A program made the position numbers and the translations under genes. Positions 11,859 through 23,058 of a stretch of 64,000 bases of DNA are shown one piece after another (positions within the stretch are counted from its first letter, which is position 1; each line of letters starts with the position of its first letter). This DNA is from Microcyclosporella mali. Its lineage: Eukaryota; Ascomycota; Dothideomycetes; Mycosphaerellales; Mycosphaerellaceae. A model generated the notes under the pieces. The model ran no database searches. It had not been told where the DNA came from and saw only the letters and a list, made by a program, of their open reading frames with translations. The stretch spans positions 413,109-477,108 of the forward strand of contig NHNU01000019.1 of NCBI GenBank assembly GCA_002785985.1. Direction: 5' to 3'.

Positions 11859-14486
11859 ATGGCGTCCATATTCTCTTTCCAGGACGAAGCGCCAAGGGTG
11901 AGTTCACCATGGCTTCAAGGCTTGGTGGCTTCTGGCGAGGAGACCTTGAGTCATGACAGCCGGCATGAACACGGTGATCTCGAAACTGCTACCCTTTCTC
12001 TACGCGAGGGTGCTGAGACTGGGAAGTGCGTCACTCGTCTTCAAGCCGAGCCGCAAGAAGGACCAGTCGAGTATAAGCTCCATCTTCTTCTGCGTTCGCG
12101 CCGCAAGTTCAGATCCACGAGTACAGGCAGTCACATCTCAGGCTCCAAGCACTCTACTCTTGGCAGTAACACTCCTGGCTCCAGCTTCACGGATGCAGCT
12201 TTGCAGACCGGTTCAACCCCTGGCACATCTACTCCACCACCAGCTTCCATGCAGCAGACTAGACAGCATAGATTGGAACAGCTCACCACCCAGCTTCTTT
12301 GGCGACTACAACAATCTTCGCCGCATCACACTTCCTCCGCGACAAATACGATTCTGCCATCTCTTCCGGAGGCTCTGCCGGAGCTACAGGCACCACAACA
12401 CCCAGCGAGGCTCCTCCATGGACTGGAGGAGAGTCAAGGCGCTCTCTACGAGATTGGAGTTTCCGATGACGGCACTTTGGTCGGGCTTGCGGACGATGAA
12501 ATGAACGAGAGCCTGAACAATCTTCGTGCCATGGCGGGCTGCTTGGGATGCTCGGTAGAGGTCCTGCGCAAGGAAACGGTCGGCGAGTGCGAATGGCTCG
12601 AAGATGCAATTGTCGGGGAGCAACAACGAAAGGTTCGCCGATCCGGAAAACTAGTCGTCGCCGAAGCACTGGTGAAGCCTTACCTCCAAGCGAAGAGCCC
12701 ACCTTTGAATGGCAAAGAGGTCGTGGGCGATAGCAGTACTTTGACAGCCTTGCCGAGCGCCTCTGAGCTTGCACCTCCTGCTACGGAACAACTTCGTGTC
12801 ACTCTAACCGGACCGACCATGTCTGGGAAATCTTCCCTGCTTGGCACATTGACCACCTCAACGCTAGACAATGGCAGAGGGAAGAGTAGGTTGAGCATGC
12901 TCAAGCATCGTCACGAGATCACGTCTGGAGTCACCAGCTCCGTTACTCAAGAGCTTCTCGGGTACCAGGATACTGCAAGCGGCGACGTGGAGGTCGTAAA
13001 TTACGCCACCGAGAATGTCGCATCATGGATTGACATTCATGTCGCTGCTGCTGGCAGTAGACTGGTGTTCGTCTCGGACTCAGCGGGCCATCCACGCTAC
13101 AGGAGGACTACCTTGCGAGGACTAGTGGGTTGGGCGCCACACTGGACATTGTTGTGCATCCCCGCGGACGATTCCGAAGAGGTGGCGGGCAGTTCAGGTA
13201 GCACAAGCGCTTCCCAGCAAGTGCTTGGTACTACTATTCAGGAGATGGATCTTACGAGCGCCCAGTTGGATTTGTGCCTGCGACTCAGCCTCCCACTGGT
13301 CGTCGTCATCACGAAGCTCGACCTAGCCTCGCGATCTGGCCTGCGGGAGAGCTTGACAAAGGTCCTCGATGCTCTCAAGGCAGCCGGTAAGAAACCAGCA
13401 ATTCTGGCGAACAGGTCTGGCACCGTCCACGATGAGGATCTGCAATTGGTCAAGACCTCGTTACTTGACACTGCGTGTGACACGGCAGTCCCACTTCTGA
13501 ACAACGCTCGTGAGACTGTGCCCATCGTGCTTACGAGTGCCGTGGATGGGACGGGAATCGGGAATCTCCATGCTTTGTTGCACGAGCTGCCGATACCGGA
13601 GCTTCCAGACCATGATTCACCGCATAACACGCTTACAGTATTTGATGTGGAAGACATCTACAGCAAGCCGGCCGAAGTGGAAGGTGTGATTGTCAGTGGA
13701 CGTTTACGCTTGGGCCAAGTCGCCGTCGGAGATAATGCTGTCGTTGGTCCGTTTTCCGGGCACGACCAGAGCGAAGAGTCGGAAGATTCAGACGAGCGAC
13801 CGCTTCGAAAGGCATCAGCGGGTCTGCCTACTTCCCGATCCTTTCCAGGCGCCTTGCGCAACTCGCAGTTTGTCCCGCCCATGTTTCAGCTCCCTAACCA
13901 GGAATGGCGACGAGTCAAGATAACAAGTATCAGAAATCTGAGGCTTCCTGTACACTCGCTGAACGTCGACCAAGTGGGGACCGTGGCCATCGCCTTGGCC
14001 GACTCAACGGGAAGATCGGCGCCTCTGTCCCGCCTACGCAAGGGCATGGTGCTCGCCACAATCCAGCCTCTTGCCACTCGAAGCTTCACCGCAAAGTTCC
14101 GACGTGAGGACTTGGAATCTCTCGCCGTGGGCAACCAGGTTGTCGTCTACATCTCCAGTGTTCGCGCCTCTGCACGGGTCGTGTCCGCCAGAGCGCCTGA
14201 TTCGCCTGACCATTCATATCATGCAGAAGAGCGGCAGGCCTCGAGCCATGAGCCCTTTAGCTTCGACGACTTGGAGACCTGTCTGGACGGAGGACTCCAC
14301 GCCAAGGTCGCTGGAGCTGTGACCACGGCTGACCTTCTCGTTACCTTGACTTTCGATGCTTCTAGAGAATTTGTCATGATCGGCGAGAGGGTGTTTGTCA
14401 TGCACGGTGGAGGACCAAGTCTGAACAGTGGCATACAAAGTGGTCTCGAAGGCTTCGTTGGAGTGATCACTCATGTCCGCGGCTGA
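11859..14486 (+). CDS. GTPBP1/GTPBP2-like translational GTPase
   Basis: Intronless, 875 residues from ATG 11859 (MASIFSFQ...). The frame is open further upstream, but only with a GTG. The N-terminal ~290 residues are Ser/Thr-rich and variable. The G domain follows: G1 P-loop GPTMSGKSS at about residues 317-326; a switch I region with LDNGRGKSRLSMLKHRHEI and an SGVTSSV stretch, diagnostic of the GTPBP1/2 branch of EF-Tu-like GTPases; G3 DSAGH at about 406; G4 TKLD at about 484. Two beta-barrel domains follow to the C-terminus. Family knowledge: GTPBP1/2 proteins bind ribosomes and aminoacyl-tRNA and act in translation quality control and mRNA turnover, in the cytoplasm. An acidic Ser-rich insert (13770-13870 region) sits in barrel domain II. 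Confidence 0.88.
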   Translation: MASIFSFQDEAPRVSSPWLQGLVASGEETLSHDSRHEHGDLETATLSLREGAETGKCVTRLQAEPQEGPVEYKLHLLLRSRRKFRSTSTGSHISGSKHSTLGSNTPGSSFTDAALQTGSTPGTSTPPPASMQQTRQHRLEQLTTQLLWRLQQSSPHHTSSATNTILPSLPEALPELQAPQHPARLLHGLEESQGALYEIGVSDDGTLVGLADDEMNESLNNLRAMAGCLGCSVEVLRKETVGECEWLEDAIVGEQQRKVRRSGKLVVAEALVKPYLQAKSPPLNGKEVVGDSSTLTALPSASELAPPATEQLRVTLTGPTMSGKSSLLGTLTTSTLDNGRGKSRLSMLKHRHEITSGVTSSVTQELLGYQDTASGDVEVVNYATENVASWIDIHVAAAGSRLVFVSDSAGHPRYRRTTLRGLVGWAPHWTLLCIPADDSEEVAGSSGSTSASQQVLGTTIQEMDLTSAQLDLCLRLSLPLVVVITKLDLASRSGLRESLTKVLDALKAAGKKPAILANRSGTVHDEDLQLVKTSLLDTACDTAVPLLNNARETVPIVLTSAVDGTGIGNLHALLHELPIPELPDHDSPHNTLTVFDVEDIYSKPAEVEGVIVSGRLRLGQVAVGDNAVVGPFSGHDQSEESEDSDERPLRKASAGLPTSRSFPGALRNSQFVPPMFQLPNQEWRRVKITSIRNLRLPVHSLNVDQVGTVAIALADSTGRSAPLSRLRKGMVLATIQPLATRSFTAKFRREDLESLAVGNQVVVYISSVRASARVVSARAPDSPDHSYHAEERQASSHEPFSFDDLETCLDGGLHAKVAGAVTTADLLVTLTFDASREFVMIGERVFVMHGGGPSLNSGIQSGLEGFVGVITHVRG

Positions 14487-16083
14487 AGTCGCTGTCCCGA
14501 GACGTGCATCATCGGTCCAGCCATCTACAGCAATGTCGCAATGCGTAGCATACCACAATGAGACTGAGAATGTCACAGTATAATCACTCAATTTGCGCCG
14601 CTCACGCTGTGTCAAGACTACGACAAGGAATGAATGCATGAGGCTTTGTCTTGCTCTCTCACAGAAATTACGTCAATCCCAGCTGTATGAAGCCTCCTCA
14701 CCAAACACCGTCTTGTCCTCGGGTATGGGATGATCAAGCTTACACGGTCTCGATGTCGCCGCACATGTGGTAGGAACAGGGCAGAAAACCAACACCATTG
14801 AGTTCTCGCTTCACACGACTTATCTCACCTGTCGGTGTTGACCCGCGGCGGATGTGGTGAGATGAGGTGGCATTCGCAGTGTCTGGAATTAGAATCTTCT
14901 CATGCCGTGTAACCGCAGTCAGGTGGGGTAAGAACAGCACGCGGCCGACACGTGGGTTTTGTCAAGGACCAGGATATAGATGAAACACATTCGCGATATG
15001 CATATCTTCAATCCTGCCTACGAAGGATGTGGCTATCTAAGTACGTACCACAGACTTGCAATGCCATCCATCGTGCTGGAATAACCGCTGCAAACAGATG
15101 GCACTTCCGCATACATGTTCGCGTGCCGCGGAGACCGAACGGAAGCGTGGGAGGGAGAAGCCCAATTGATCCTCGCAGACGCCTTGCTTCGAAATCCAAG
15201 AGGGGAACTCTACTCATCCTTCCTGCACACTGCTATAGCGCCACCCCTCTCGATCAGGGTTAGCGGCACGTGTCCATTCCTTTCGGACGTCCTAATCAGC
15301 AGACCACCTCCCTTGGAAACACCAACATGGCGTTCTGAATAGTCAGCTTTCACCCCACTGTCGTGGATCATTAATCAGCTGCTCATCTCTTTGGCAAGCT
15401 TGAGGTGGAATTGCTCCGAGGAGAGACGACTCCTCGATCTGTATATGTCGAACTTCCCGATCTGCTCTGGTTGAAGTCTTGCGATGTCAGGAGCGTCATC
15501 TGATATCAGATCTGTCTATTCCTATTGCGAAGATTGAGCTGTTGTTATTATTGGATGCGCATGCTCGACAATGCGACATTGGCTGATCGGTATTGCGACT
15601 TCGCGCTCCATAAGCGCTGATGGATAATGTCCGATGGCAGATACGAGCGACACAGCGTATATGAGCGAAAGCGGAATGAGAGGGTGATGATCTTTAACAC
15701 ATTGTGCAATTCTATGTCGGCCACTCCGAAGACTTGCTCGAACCATTGGTATCTCAGGAGACGAGGTCAGCGAACATCGAGGAGACGCCAATGCATACTG
15801 ATGAATAAGGAAGGTCCTTGTTGCGAACGATGGACTATCATGCGAGCATCTAATATACAACAGTACTGGTTTGCCACGTGCGATGATGCCTGTGACGTCG
15901 CTTCTTACCGCAACACAACCATGTCCATGCCATGCCACAAGCGGCCGCTACTCCGAGCAGCTGTGCTTCTGGATGCGGCTGAAGTGCGAGATTCCATATA
16001 CCTCTCTCAAGCACTAATATCCTAGAGCCCCCTACGCCTTGACCCATGCTCCGATCTCTCTCGGTGCCGAGAGCGAGAATAGA
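14487..16083. other. Intergenic between two converging genes
   Basis: About 1.6 kb between the 3' ends of the GTPase (plus) and Rpt3 (minus). Open frames (14952-15263, 15522-15938, 15627-16025) overlap on opposite strands and have no recognisable content. I see nothing else. Confidence 0.5.
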
Positions 16084-17352
16084 TCACTTGTAGAAGTCAA
16101 ACTTGTCGGCCTCGCTAGTACCCTTGACCTGGCTGGTGTAGGCGTCTTCGAGGTCCTGTTGGATGATGTTGTATCTGTTCTTGCGCACTGCGCGCAGACC
16201 AGCCTCTTGCATAATGGCGGCAATAACGGCGCCGGATAGCGGATCGTTGCGCACAATCAATGAGTCCAGGTCAACTTCAGGCGACAGGCTCATCTTGGAA
16301 GCGATTGTGCTGAAGATCAGGCGTCGCTCTCGTCGGTCTCGGAGGTTGGGGAATTCGATCTTTCTGTCCAGACGACCAGGACGCAATAAGGCAGGGTCGA
16401 GAGTGTCAGCACGATTCGTTGCCATGATGACTTTGACGTTGGAAGTCTGGTCGAAACCGTCCATCTGATTGAGGAGCTCGAGGAGAATACGCTGCACTTC
16501 TCTGTCTGCACCAGTCTGAGCATCAAATCGCTTGGTCGCGATGGCATCAATCTCGTCGATGAAAATGATGGCGGGGCTGTTCTCTCTTGCCATTCGGAAG
16601 ACGTCGCGGACCATGCGAGGTCCTTCTCCGAGATACTTCTGTACGAACTCGGAGCCCACCACACGGATGAAGGACGCAGTAGTGCTATTCGCCACGGCCT
16701 TGACCAGCATAGTCTTGCCGCAGCCAGGTGGACCATAAAGCAGAACACCACGGGGCGGGTCGATACCAATCTGCTTGTAGAGGTCGAACTGAGTAAGTGG
16801 CAGCTCAACCGCCTCTCTAATCTCCTGCTTCTGCATGTCTAGACCACCCACATCTGCGTACGTCACATCCGGTTTCTCATCTTGCCCAAGCATAGCGATG
16901 CTGCTGTCCGCCTCGGGAGGCAGGATATCCACCAAGCTGTTAGAATGTCTGTGAAGCGCCACACTCGAGCTCGGCTTCAGCAGCTCGCGGTCCAGAGTGC
17001 TCAGTATCCGTACGACATAGTTGCTTCCTGTCGATGATTGTACAATCCCTGTGTTCTGGTCGATGGCCTCCATGAACTGTCCGATAACCAGCGGCACGCT
17101 CTGTATCCGCTTGATCTCTTCTTGTGCGCGGACCAACTCCCGCTTCAAGCTTCGCTGCTCATCCTTGATGTATTCCTCTTGCAGCTTGATGTACTCTAAC
17201 TGCCGCTGCAACTTCTTGTATGTCGCATACTGGTCGCCGGAGTCTGTGAGACCCTCGACGGTGTCGATGTTGGCGATGGCGGAGCTGGGGATCTGGCGGT
17301 TCTGGTGTGGTGCTTCGGTGTTGACCGGGCTGAGCACGTCGGCGGAGGCCAT
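16084..17352 (-). CDS. rpt3: 26S proteasome regulatory ATPase Rpt3 (6B)
   Basis: Intronless, 422 residues, the usual Rpt3 length, from ATG 17352. An N-terminal coiled coil (about 43-85) is followed by the OB domain and one AAA+ module. The module shows Walker A GPPGCGKT (about residue 205), a pore-loop KYLGEG, Walker B IIFIDEIDA, and the second region of homology with the Arg fingers in PALLRPGRLDRK. The last three residues, FYK, form the HbYX motif that opens the 20S gate. Family knowledge: Rpt3 is one of six ATPases in the base of the 19S particle that unfold ubiquitinated substrates. It lies head to head with the dehydrogenase at 18016. All catalytic motifs are intact. Confidence 0.98.
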   Translation of the reverse strand: MASADVLSPVNTEAPHQNRQIPSSAIANIDTVEGLTDSGDQYATYKKLQRQLEYIKLQEEYIKDEQRSLKRELVRAQEEIKRIQSVPLVIGQFMEAIDQNTGIVQSSTGSNYVVRILSTLDRELLKPSSSVALHRHSNSLVDILPPEADSSIAMLGQDEKPDVTYADVGGLDMQKQEIREAVELPLTQFDLYKQIGIDPPRGVLLYGPPGCGKTMLVKAVANSTTASFIRVVGSEFVQKYLGEGPRMVRDVFRMARENSPAIIFIDEIDAIATKRFDAQTGADREVQRILLELLNQMDGFDQTSNVKVIMATNRADTLDPALLRPGRLDRKIEFPNLRDRRERRLIFSTIASKMSLSPEVDLDSLIVRNDPLSGAVIAAIMQEAGLRAVRKNRYNIIQQDLEDAYTSQVKGTSEADKFDFYK

Positions 17353-18015
17353 GTTCGGGCGGCAGTTTGATATGGTCTTTCAACGGATGATTTGATGTAC
17401 TGACTACCGGTGCGGAGGTGATGTTGGAGATGGCGGTTGAGCGTGTGTGGTGATGGATGTTCGGGCGACTCTATCATGAGCGCGCAGCTTCACCTTGGGG
17501 ATCGTGGCGCGCTAGCTACTTTGGGTTGGCGTCAAATATGGCCATCGTCCCTTCCCAAGCACACGTCGACTTTTTTTTCATCATCATTACCACCATCTCC
17601 CATCCTCAACCACAGCATCTGCCCGTAAATAACAAGAAACACAATTCTCGGGATGAGGTTCCATACAACAAAATGAGCTGTCACCATTGCCCAAACGAGG
17701 ACTCGAGCCATGCACAGGACATCTGCGGCCTTCAAAGGATCTGGCACTGAGATCCAAGATCACGATGCATGTGGACATCATACGACCGGTACAGCTCGCC
17801 ATCATGGTCGTGAGACTGTACTCGATGGCGAAGAAAAACTTACATGAAAGTGCGAAGGATTCGGCCAAACATTTTTCCCTTGTCTCCTTGTCTTGGCGTG
17901 ATATCGCTATTTAAACACATTTCTGTCTGATCTCTTTGCTTGCCTTTCACATCTCTCAGCTTTTCTTGCCGCTAGTCACTACCATCGAAAGCTCTATCAC
18001 TTCAGCCACAGCAAC
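17353..18015. promoter_or_regulatory. Divergent intergenic region Rpt3 / dehydrogenase
   Basis: 663 bp between two outward-facing start codons. A TATA-like CTATTTAAACA at about 17907-17917 lies roughly 100 bp before the dehydrogenase ATG. Pyrimidine-rich tracts (17560-17620, 17935-17965) are typical of fungal promoters. I looked for a yeast-type proteasome element (GGTGGCAAA or its complement) and did not see an exact copy. Confidence 0.5.
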
Positions 18016-18826
18016 ATGGAGCTCAAAGGAAAGACGGCTTTGATCACAGGAGCTTCCAGGGGTATTGGTGCTCAGATTGCAGAAGAGCTCGCGAAGCGAG
18101 GTGCCGATGTCAGTCTTCTTGTCATTGCTACTGCTTATTATTTGGTCTTGACAAATATAGCTCTTCATCACCTGGAATGTATCGGAACGCAGCACAGACA
18201 GCGCTACCGAAGTCATGGAACGGATCAAGCAGCTTGGCCTTGGAACCTCCATTCATGGCATGGCAATCGACCTCGCTCTTGCAGAAGCACCTGCCCAAGT
18301 CATCGAAGAGTTTCTCAAGCACTACGAGAAGATCGACATTCTTGTCAATAATGCTGGCAGTCTCCTCATGGCCTCCTTGAGCGAGACAACAGGGGAAGAC
18401 TACACTAGAATCATGGACCTCAATCTTCGAGCTCCATTCTTCCTTATTCAGGCTGCCCAGCCACATCTCCGAGCGCCAGCACGTATCATCAACATATCTT
18501 CGATCGCAGTCAGGACAGGTTTTCCGATTGGCATGGTCTACGCCATGTCTAAAGGTGGCCTCGAGAGCATGACTCGCTCCATGGCTCGGGCTCTCGGCAA
18601 AGACGGTACAACAGTCAATGCTGTAGCTCCCGGAATCGTGCAAACAGAGATGCTTGATCAGTGGGAGAAAGAGTGGATTGATGAGGATGCTATGCGCACG
18701 CCAGTAGAGCGCAGGACCGGGCGACCGGACGATATTGCCCAGACAGTTGCGTGGCTGGCTGGAGAATCGAGCCGGTGGGTATCTGGACAGACCATCAGTG
18801 CATCTGGAGGAGCACTCATGATATGA
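18016..18826 (+). CDS. Short-chain dehydrogenase/reductase (SDR), two exons
   Basis: Exon 1 18016-18108 and exon 2 18161-18826, with a 52-nt phase-0 intron (GTCAGT...ATAG), give 252 residues. Joining restores the beta-2 strand, ...KRGAD then LFITWNV. Classical SDR motifs are all present: cofactor-binding TGASRGIG (residues 11-18), NNAG (94-97), catalytic Ser in NISS (about 145), and YxxxK (Y158, K162). The C-terminal SGQTISASGG resembles the ketoacyl-ACP-reductase/versicolorin-reductase type. Likely an NADP(H)-dependent cytosolic oxidoreductase. The substrate cannot be told from sequence, and I see no adjacent PKS or NRPS. Confidence 0.93.
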
Positions 18827-19010
18827 GGGATCAAGAATTGAACGTCATTGCAGATTCCTCAATCATGGTGGTTACACATTCTCGTTATGCTTACACGGCT
18901 GGTCGAAGTTATGAGACAAGGCGGACAGTATCACCACCTCCCATCAACTCTCAGAGACCACAGACTTGGATTCATGCTTTCGCGTTGCCATCGAAGTCTA
19001 GGTCGTCCCA

Positions 19011-19755
19011 TCACGACTTCAGTGAGTCTCTCAGAAGCCTCTTTACTTCTCTCTCACTAGTCTTGAGTGGAGCCCGCAGCTTCTCTTTATAGTTGACCTG
19101 ATAGTCAGGCTCGACTCGCACGATATCGAACACCTTGTCCACGTCATCATCCCCTTTTCTGAGCAGAATAGCTCGCATGAGGTCTTTCAGAGCCTGCGCC
19201 AAGTCGACGTCCTGGAGACGATCAAGCTCATGACGCATAATCACCAGCTCACATAGCGCTTCGGCATGCGCAAGATGTACTAACGTCGATCGAATGTTGC
19301 TAGCGTAACGGAGACGTTGCAATACGACTCTCCGCAGCAGATTGAAAGATGTCGAACCTATTGTTGGTCGAAGTTATTGCAGGCATTGTTTATCTGGAGT
19401 GCCCGAGTGAGTGAAAGTGTTGGAGCCATAGAGGACAGAGGTGGCCTCGTCGTGGACGACCTTGCAAGTAGCGAGAAGGGCTGGATGGATGAGGCCAGAG
19501 CAGCTGCAGGATTCGATGCGGTGCATACGATGCCCCCTTTTGGGGGAAATGGACAAGAAAATGGATGTAAGCTCCCTCCGAGTATGAGTTGTTGCCGTCG
19601 CCATTGAAGACTAGGCAGGCGTGGTAAATGCGGTTCCTGATCTTCCGAGGAAGGTCGAGGAAAGGCATCGTCCGCGGCACGTTTCTGTCATTGGCCGTAT
19701 GTCGAGGGACTGGTAATTTGAGTCTTGGTCTACGCTTCGACATTGTGGTTGACAT
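19011..19755 (-). pseudogene. Broken 2EXR-type (F-box-like) fungal gene
   Basis: The N-terminal part reads MPFLDLPRKIRNRIYHACLV, the hallmark opening of the 2EXR/F-box-like proteins expanded in filamentous ascomycetes. The expected continuation (LLATCKVVHDEATSVLYGSN) lies in a different frame, and the shift falls around a CCCCCTTTTGGGGG tract at about 19528-19545. That second frame then meets an in-frame TAA at about 19374, beyond which a helix-rich C-terminus resumes in the same frame down to 19011. I found no GT-AG intron that repairs either break. ATG 19755 is taken as start; one at 19890 is also in frame but overlaps the esterase stop. A sequencing indel could explain the frameshift but not the stop. 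Confidence 0.65.
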
Positions 19756-19886
19756 TGACTGACGAGATGATAGATCGACTGAAAGATACAGGGACTCAAC
19801 TACCTTCTTATATGCCAGGACTGCGGATTGCTGATTGATGTTTGCGTGTCGATCAGTACTTTCTAGGCAGGCTTTCATCGACACAC

Positions 19887-21485
19887 TCATGCAGGCAAAG
19901 GACCGTTACACAAGGCCTCCAAACTTCCCAGACTGACATCCTGCGCTGCGACACCATCCCCAAAGTCTCTCACCTCGTCACTGCCAAGCTCTGCATAAGC
20001 CGACCAATCCTGTGACTTCAATCCATTCGTCGGATCACGTGCAAAAGCAAGCCAGGCATCTTGCATAGCATGGCTAGTCGCATACTCCAGAGCCGTACTC
20101 GGTCCTCGATAGTTCGGATGCGTGCCCATGATCAATGGCAACTCGGAAGAATGATAGGCGGCCATCCAAGGTCGAGGTGCGATATTGGTGAAATTACCGG
20201 AGTAGAGGTAGCGGTACGTCAACCGCCCTGTCTGCTGTCGTAGACGAATGGTTTCGGTCGCCGGGCAGAGGAAGACGCTGAGCAAGGCGGCTTGTGCTGA
20301 TGCTGCAGATGGGCCGGCAGGATTGTAGCCTTCAGAGACAAACGCCACACCGTCTTGAGCGTTTGTGCCGATGATTGCGGGCTAGCGACAAGTCAGCAGT
20401 CAAGATCGGGAGAAAGTAAGTGGTTTTCATACTATCTTTGCTTGCTTCCCTGCAAGAGCTCTTTCGGTGTAATTTGATAATATCACCTTCTCGTCGGCAA
20501 TCGGTGCAAAGGCTAACGAAGGAGAAGCTCCACTGTTAGAGTGGTTGGCGATGAAGTTCTCAATCGTATCGGCAGGTATCTTGCGCATGCAGGCCAGTTC
20601 AGCCGCAGTATCGTTGGCAAGCCCAGCACAGCCAACTTGACCGGCTACATACGAGAAGCTCTGTCCCGACGAATCGCCTCGGATTGGAAGGTAAGCTGTT
20701 CCCGAATCCATAATGAGCCCGGTAACGATGGGATCATCAGGATAGGCGAAGTTGTAGAAGTCTACAGACATTGCTCCAGCCGACTGTCCCCAGAGAACCA
20801 TGTGGTCAGGGTCACCGCCAAAGCCGGCGATATTCTCCTTGACCCATTCTACTGCGGCACGCTGATCCAGGAGACCTAGATTGTTCTCCTCAAGTCCCGT
20901 AGCACCAGGGTAGCCGAAAATGTTGACACGATAGTTGAACGACACGACGACATGATCCTTCGTCCTATTCACCCATTGCGCGGGGATCTGGTAGGGGACA
21001 TCTTCTCCTCCAGCCGAAAAGGCGCCACCATAGATGAATATCAAAACAGGGAGCGGTTTGGGGTGTGCGCCTCTATGCCATCCATGTCCGGAGGTCGATA
21101 CCGTCGGCGTCCAGATGGATGTAGTCAAGCAGTCCTCGGAAGTAGCCCCAGTGGTATTCAGACCTTGTAGGTTGAATTCGAGAATGTCTCGCGTGTAGAT
21201 TGACGCACCAGTGCCCAACGGCTGGGGACAACTCGCCGGAAGTGCAGTGGCTTCGAGAAGGGCATCTGGCTGTGACAATAGCCTCGGCGATGCCCATCGC
21301 AGGTCTCCCACAGGTGGTAGTGCGTAGGGAACTCCCAGAAACTGGCGCACGTTTGGTAGACTCTCGTCTATCTTGCCGTGGACACGTCCAGAAGTCGTCG
21401 ACACAGTGAGTTGATCAATGCCATTCCACTGCGGCCTCCAGGCGTTAGCGAGCACAGAGCAGCAAAGCAATACAACAAGTCTCAT
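19887..21485 (-). CDS. Secreted type-B carboxylesterase/lipase
   Basis: Exon 1 20433-21485 and exon 2 19887-20381, with a 51-nt intron (GTATGA...GCTAG), phase 0, give 515 residues. ATG 21485 is preferred over the upstream in-frame ATG because it begins a signal peptide (MRLVVLLCCSVLANA). Motifs of the alpha/beta-hydrolase carboxylesterase family: oxyanion loop GGAF (153-156), the EDCL motif near 118, nucleophile elbow GQSAG with Ser235, acid Asp361 in TNAQDG, and His428 in AYHSSEL. Junction-spanning residues PAIIGTNAQDG confirm the splice. Several N-glycosylation sites. Likely an extracellular ester hydrolase of unknown substrate. Confidence 0.94.
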
Positions 21486-21921
21486 TTTGCCAAAAGTATG
21501 ATGACAGCGAGACAAATGAGATCCACAATCACTCGTCGAGTCGTCTATATGCAAGTCCTGCTTTCAGCCTGAATGGGTACACGCCATTATATTTTATACG
21601 ATGATGCTGAGAAACGCCGATGATGGGAAGACCCCTCACCGTGACTAAAGTAGTCCAATGTGCATGCCGATAATCTCCGCCACCGTCTGGCGGTGTGCAG
21701 AAGTATTCTTTGATATGTGCGCGCACTGACAATGGCATTACTACCATTGAGGTTGATGCTTTGTGGCGTGTTGGGGGAGAAAGAAGAGGAGCTGGGGAGC
21801 GCGGTGGATGAAATTCGGTGCTTTGGATAGACCCAAGAAACACGACGATCATTGATTCCAACAATCAGACAAGACTGTATGCACTTTGGCCGTTCATGCA
21901 TCATCATTCATATATCTCGTC
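21486..21921. other. Intergenic (esterase promoter side)
   Basis: 436 bp upstream of the carboxylesterase and downstream of the cytochrome-b5-like gene. A TATA-like TATTTTATACG lies at about 21589-21600 on the plus strand (CGTATAAAATA on the coding strand), roughly 105 bp before the esterase ATG. This is a good core-promoter candidate. Confidence 0.5.
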
Positions 21922-23058
21922 CTACAATTCATCATGGCCAGATACCTGCTCATCAGACGCGACTTGTTCCTCCGCAGCCTTGGCAGCAGCATCCTTTGCC
22001 AGCTTGTCCTTCACCCATTGTGGCATCTCTCCCTTCTTCTCGCCGGCGGGTGGAGGTACGCTGGCGTCTCCTTCATCGGCAGGCGCGTCATCGCCAGCGC
22101 CAAACATGTTGCCGATGTTGAGTCCACCCTTCATCATGGCATCCAACTTACCGCCCTTCATAGGCCTCTTCTTCATGGCTTCCGCACAAGGTTTTGGTGG
22201 CGCAGGTCTGCTCTCGTCCCGTATCACTGTGCCGGCAACTTTGTACTTGTCGTTTTTCTCGAAGAATGACACCCAATGTTTTAGTGTCTCCTCCACCTTT
22301 GCTTTCGACTCTTCCTTATCTGTCTGTCTGCGCTCTTTGATCTCACGATCTGTCAAGGTGCCGAACCGCTCGAGCAGCTTCTTCGCCAGCGTCTCGCGCA
22401 TATCTTTTGGCATAGCCTTGAGATCTTCGACATCCTTATCGAACTTGTCGTTGGCAGCGTTCATCACTTGCTCGTCGAACCACTTGGGCCTGAACATGAT
22501 CTCCACATTGTCGAGTCGCCAGGTGAACTGCTCAGGCTCGTCCCAGCATTCCGTTATCCAAGCACGCGTAGCATCTTTGCCGACGAAATGATTGTAGTGG
22601 CCTCCGGGGCCGTAGAAGGCAGGCGACGCAGAGACGTCGAAGATGGTGCCATTGATGGCAAGGTAGATCGGTTTCTCGGGATCGGTGCCGTCGAAGTCCT
22701 TGAGCTCTTCTTCCGTGAGCTGGATCTGTCCAGTCACTTCCTGCGCCTGAGCGCCGAACATTGGCGTCACAGCTGGCCGTCTGTTCAACGCGCGGTCTAT
22801 GGCAGGATATTTCTCGTTGACCCAAGCAGCGAAGGGTCCGTTGTCGGCATTGTCAACTTTGTACCAGAGGAAGCTGCCCACGACAATGGAGAAGGCTAGG
22901 AAGAGTGCTGCGACGACGAATATGTTGGGTTCGAGATCTGGTCCACTGTCAACCTTTCTAGGCTTGATCTTTGATTTGTCTTCTTCCTCGACTACTTTCG
23001 CTTGCGCCGCGGCTACGCTTCCCGTCACCGGCTTTCGTGAGCGAAGTTCGGGCGCCAT
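21922..23058 (-). CDS. Membrane cytochrome b5-like/MAPR-domain protein
   Basis: Intronless, 378 residues from ATG 23058. A basic N-terminus precedes one transmembrane helix (about 45-66). A cytochrome-b5-like heme/steroid-binding domain of the MAPR type follows (about 114-200), with LTEEELKDFDG, PIYLAINGTIFDVS and YGPGGHYNHFVGKDATRAW. The domain has the Tyr/Lys/Asp pattern of MAPR proteins rather than the His pair of true cytochrome b5. It is longer than yeast Dap1, with a charged helical stretch and a Lys/Pro/Ala-rich C-terminal tail. Family knowledge: MAPR proteins bind heme and support ER sterol-synthesis P450s. The extended form's exact role is unknown to me. Confidence 0.88.
   Translation of the reverse strand: MAPELRSRKPVTGSVAAAQAKVVEEEDKSKIKPRKVDSGPDLEPNIFVVAALFLAFSIVVGSFLWYKVDNADNGPFAAWVNEKYPAIDRALNRRPAVTPMFGAQAQEVTGQIQLTEEELKDFDGTDPEKPIYLAINGTIFDVSASPAFYGPGGHYNHFVGKDATRAWITECWDEPEQFTWRLDNVEIMFRPKWFDEQVMNAANDKFDKDVEDLKAMPKDMRETLAKKLLERFGTLTDREIKERRQTDKEESKAKVEETLKHWVSFFEKNDKYKVAGTVIRDESRPAPPKPCAEAMKKRPMKGGKLDAMMKGGLNIGNMFGAGDDAPADEGDASVPPPAGEKKGEMPQWVKDKLAKDAAAKAAEEQVASDEQVSGHDEL

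Noticed and set aside
17353..18015. Proteasome-associated promoter element upstream of Rpt3
   Set aside because: No exact GGTGGCAAA or complement; a TTGGCGTCAAA near 17525 is too different.
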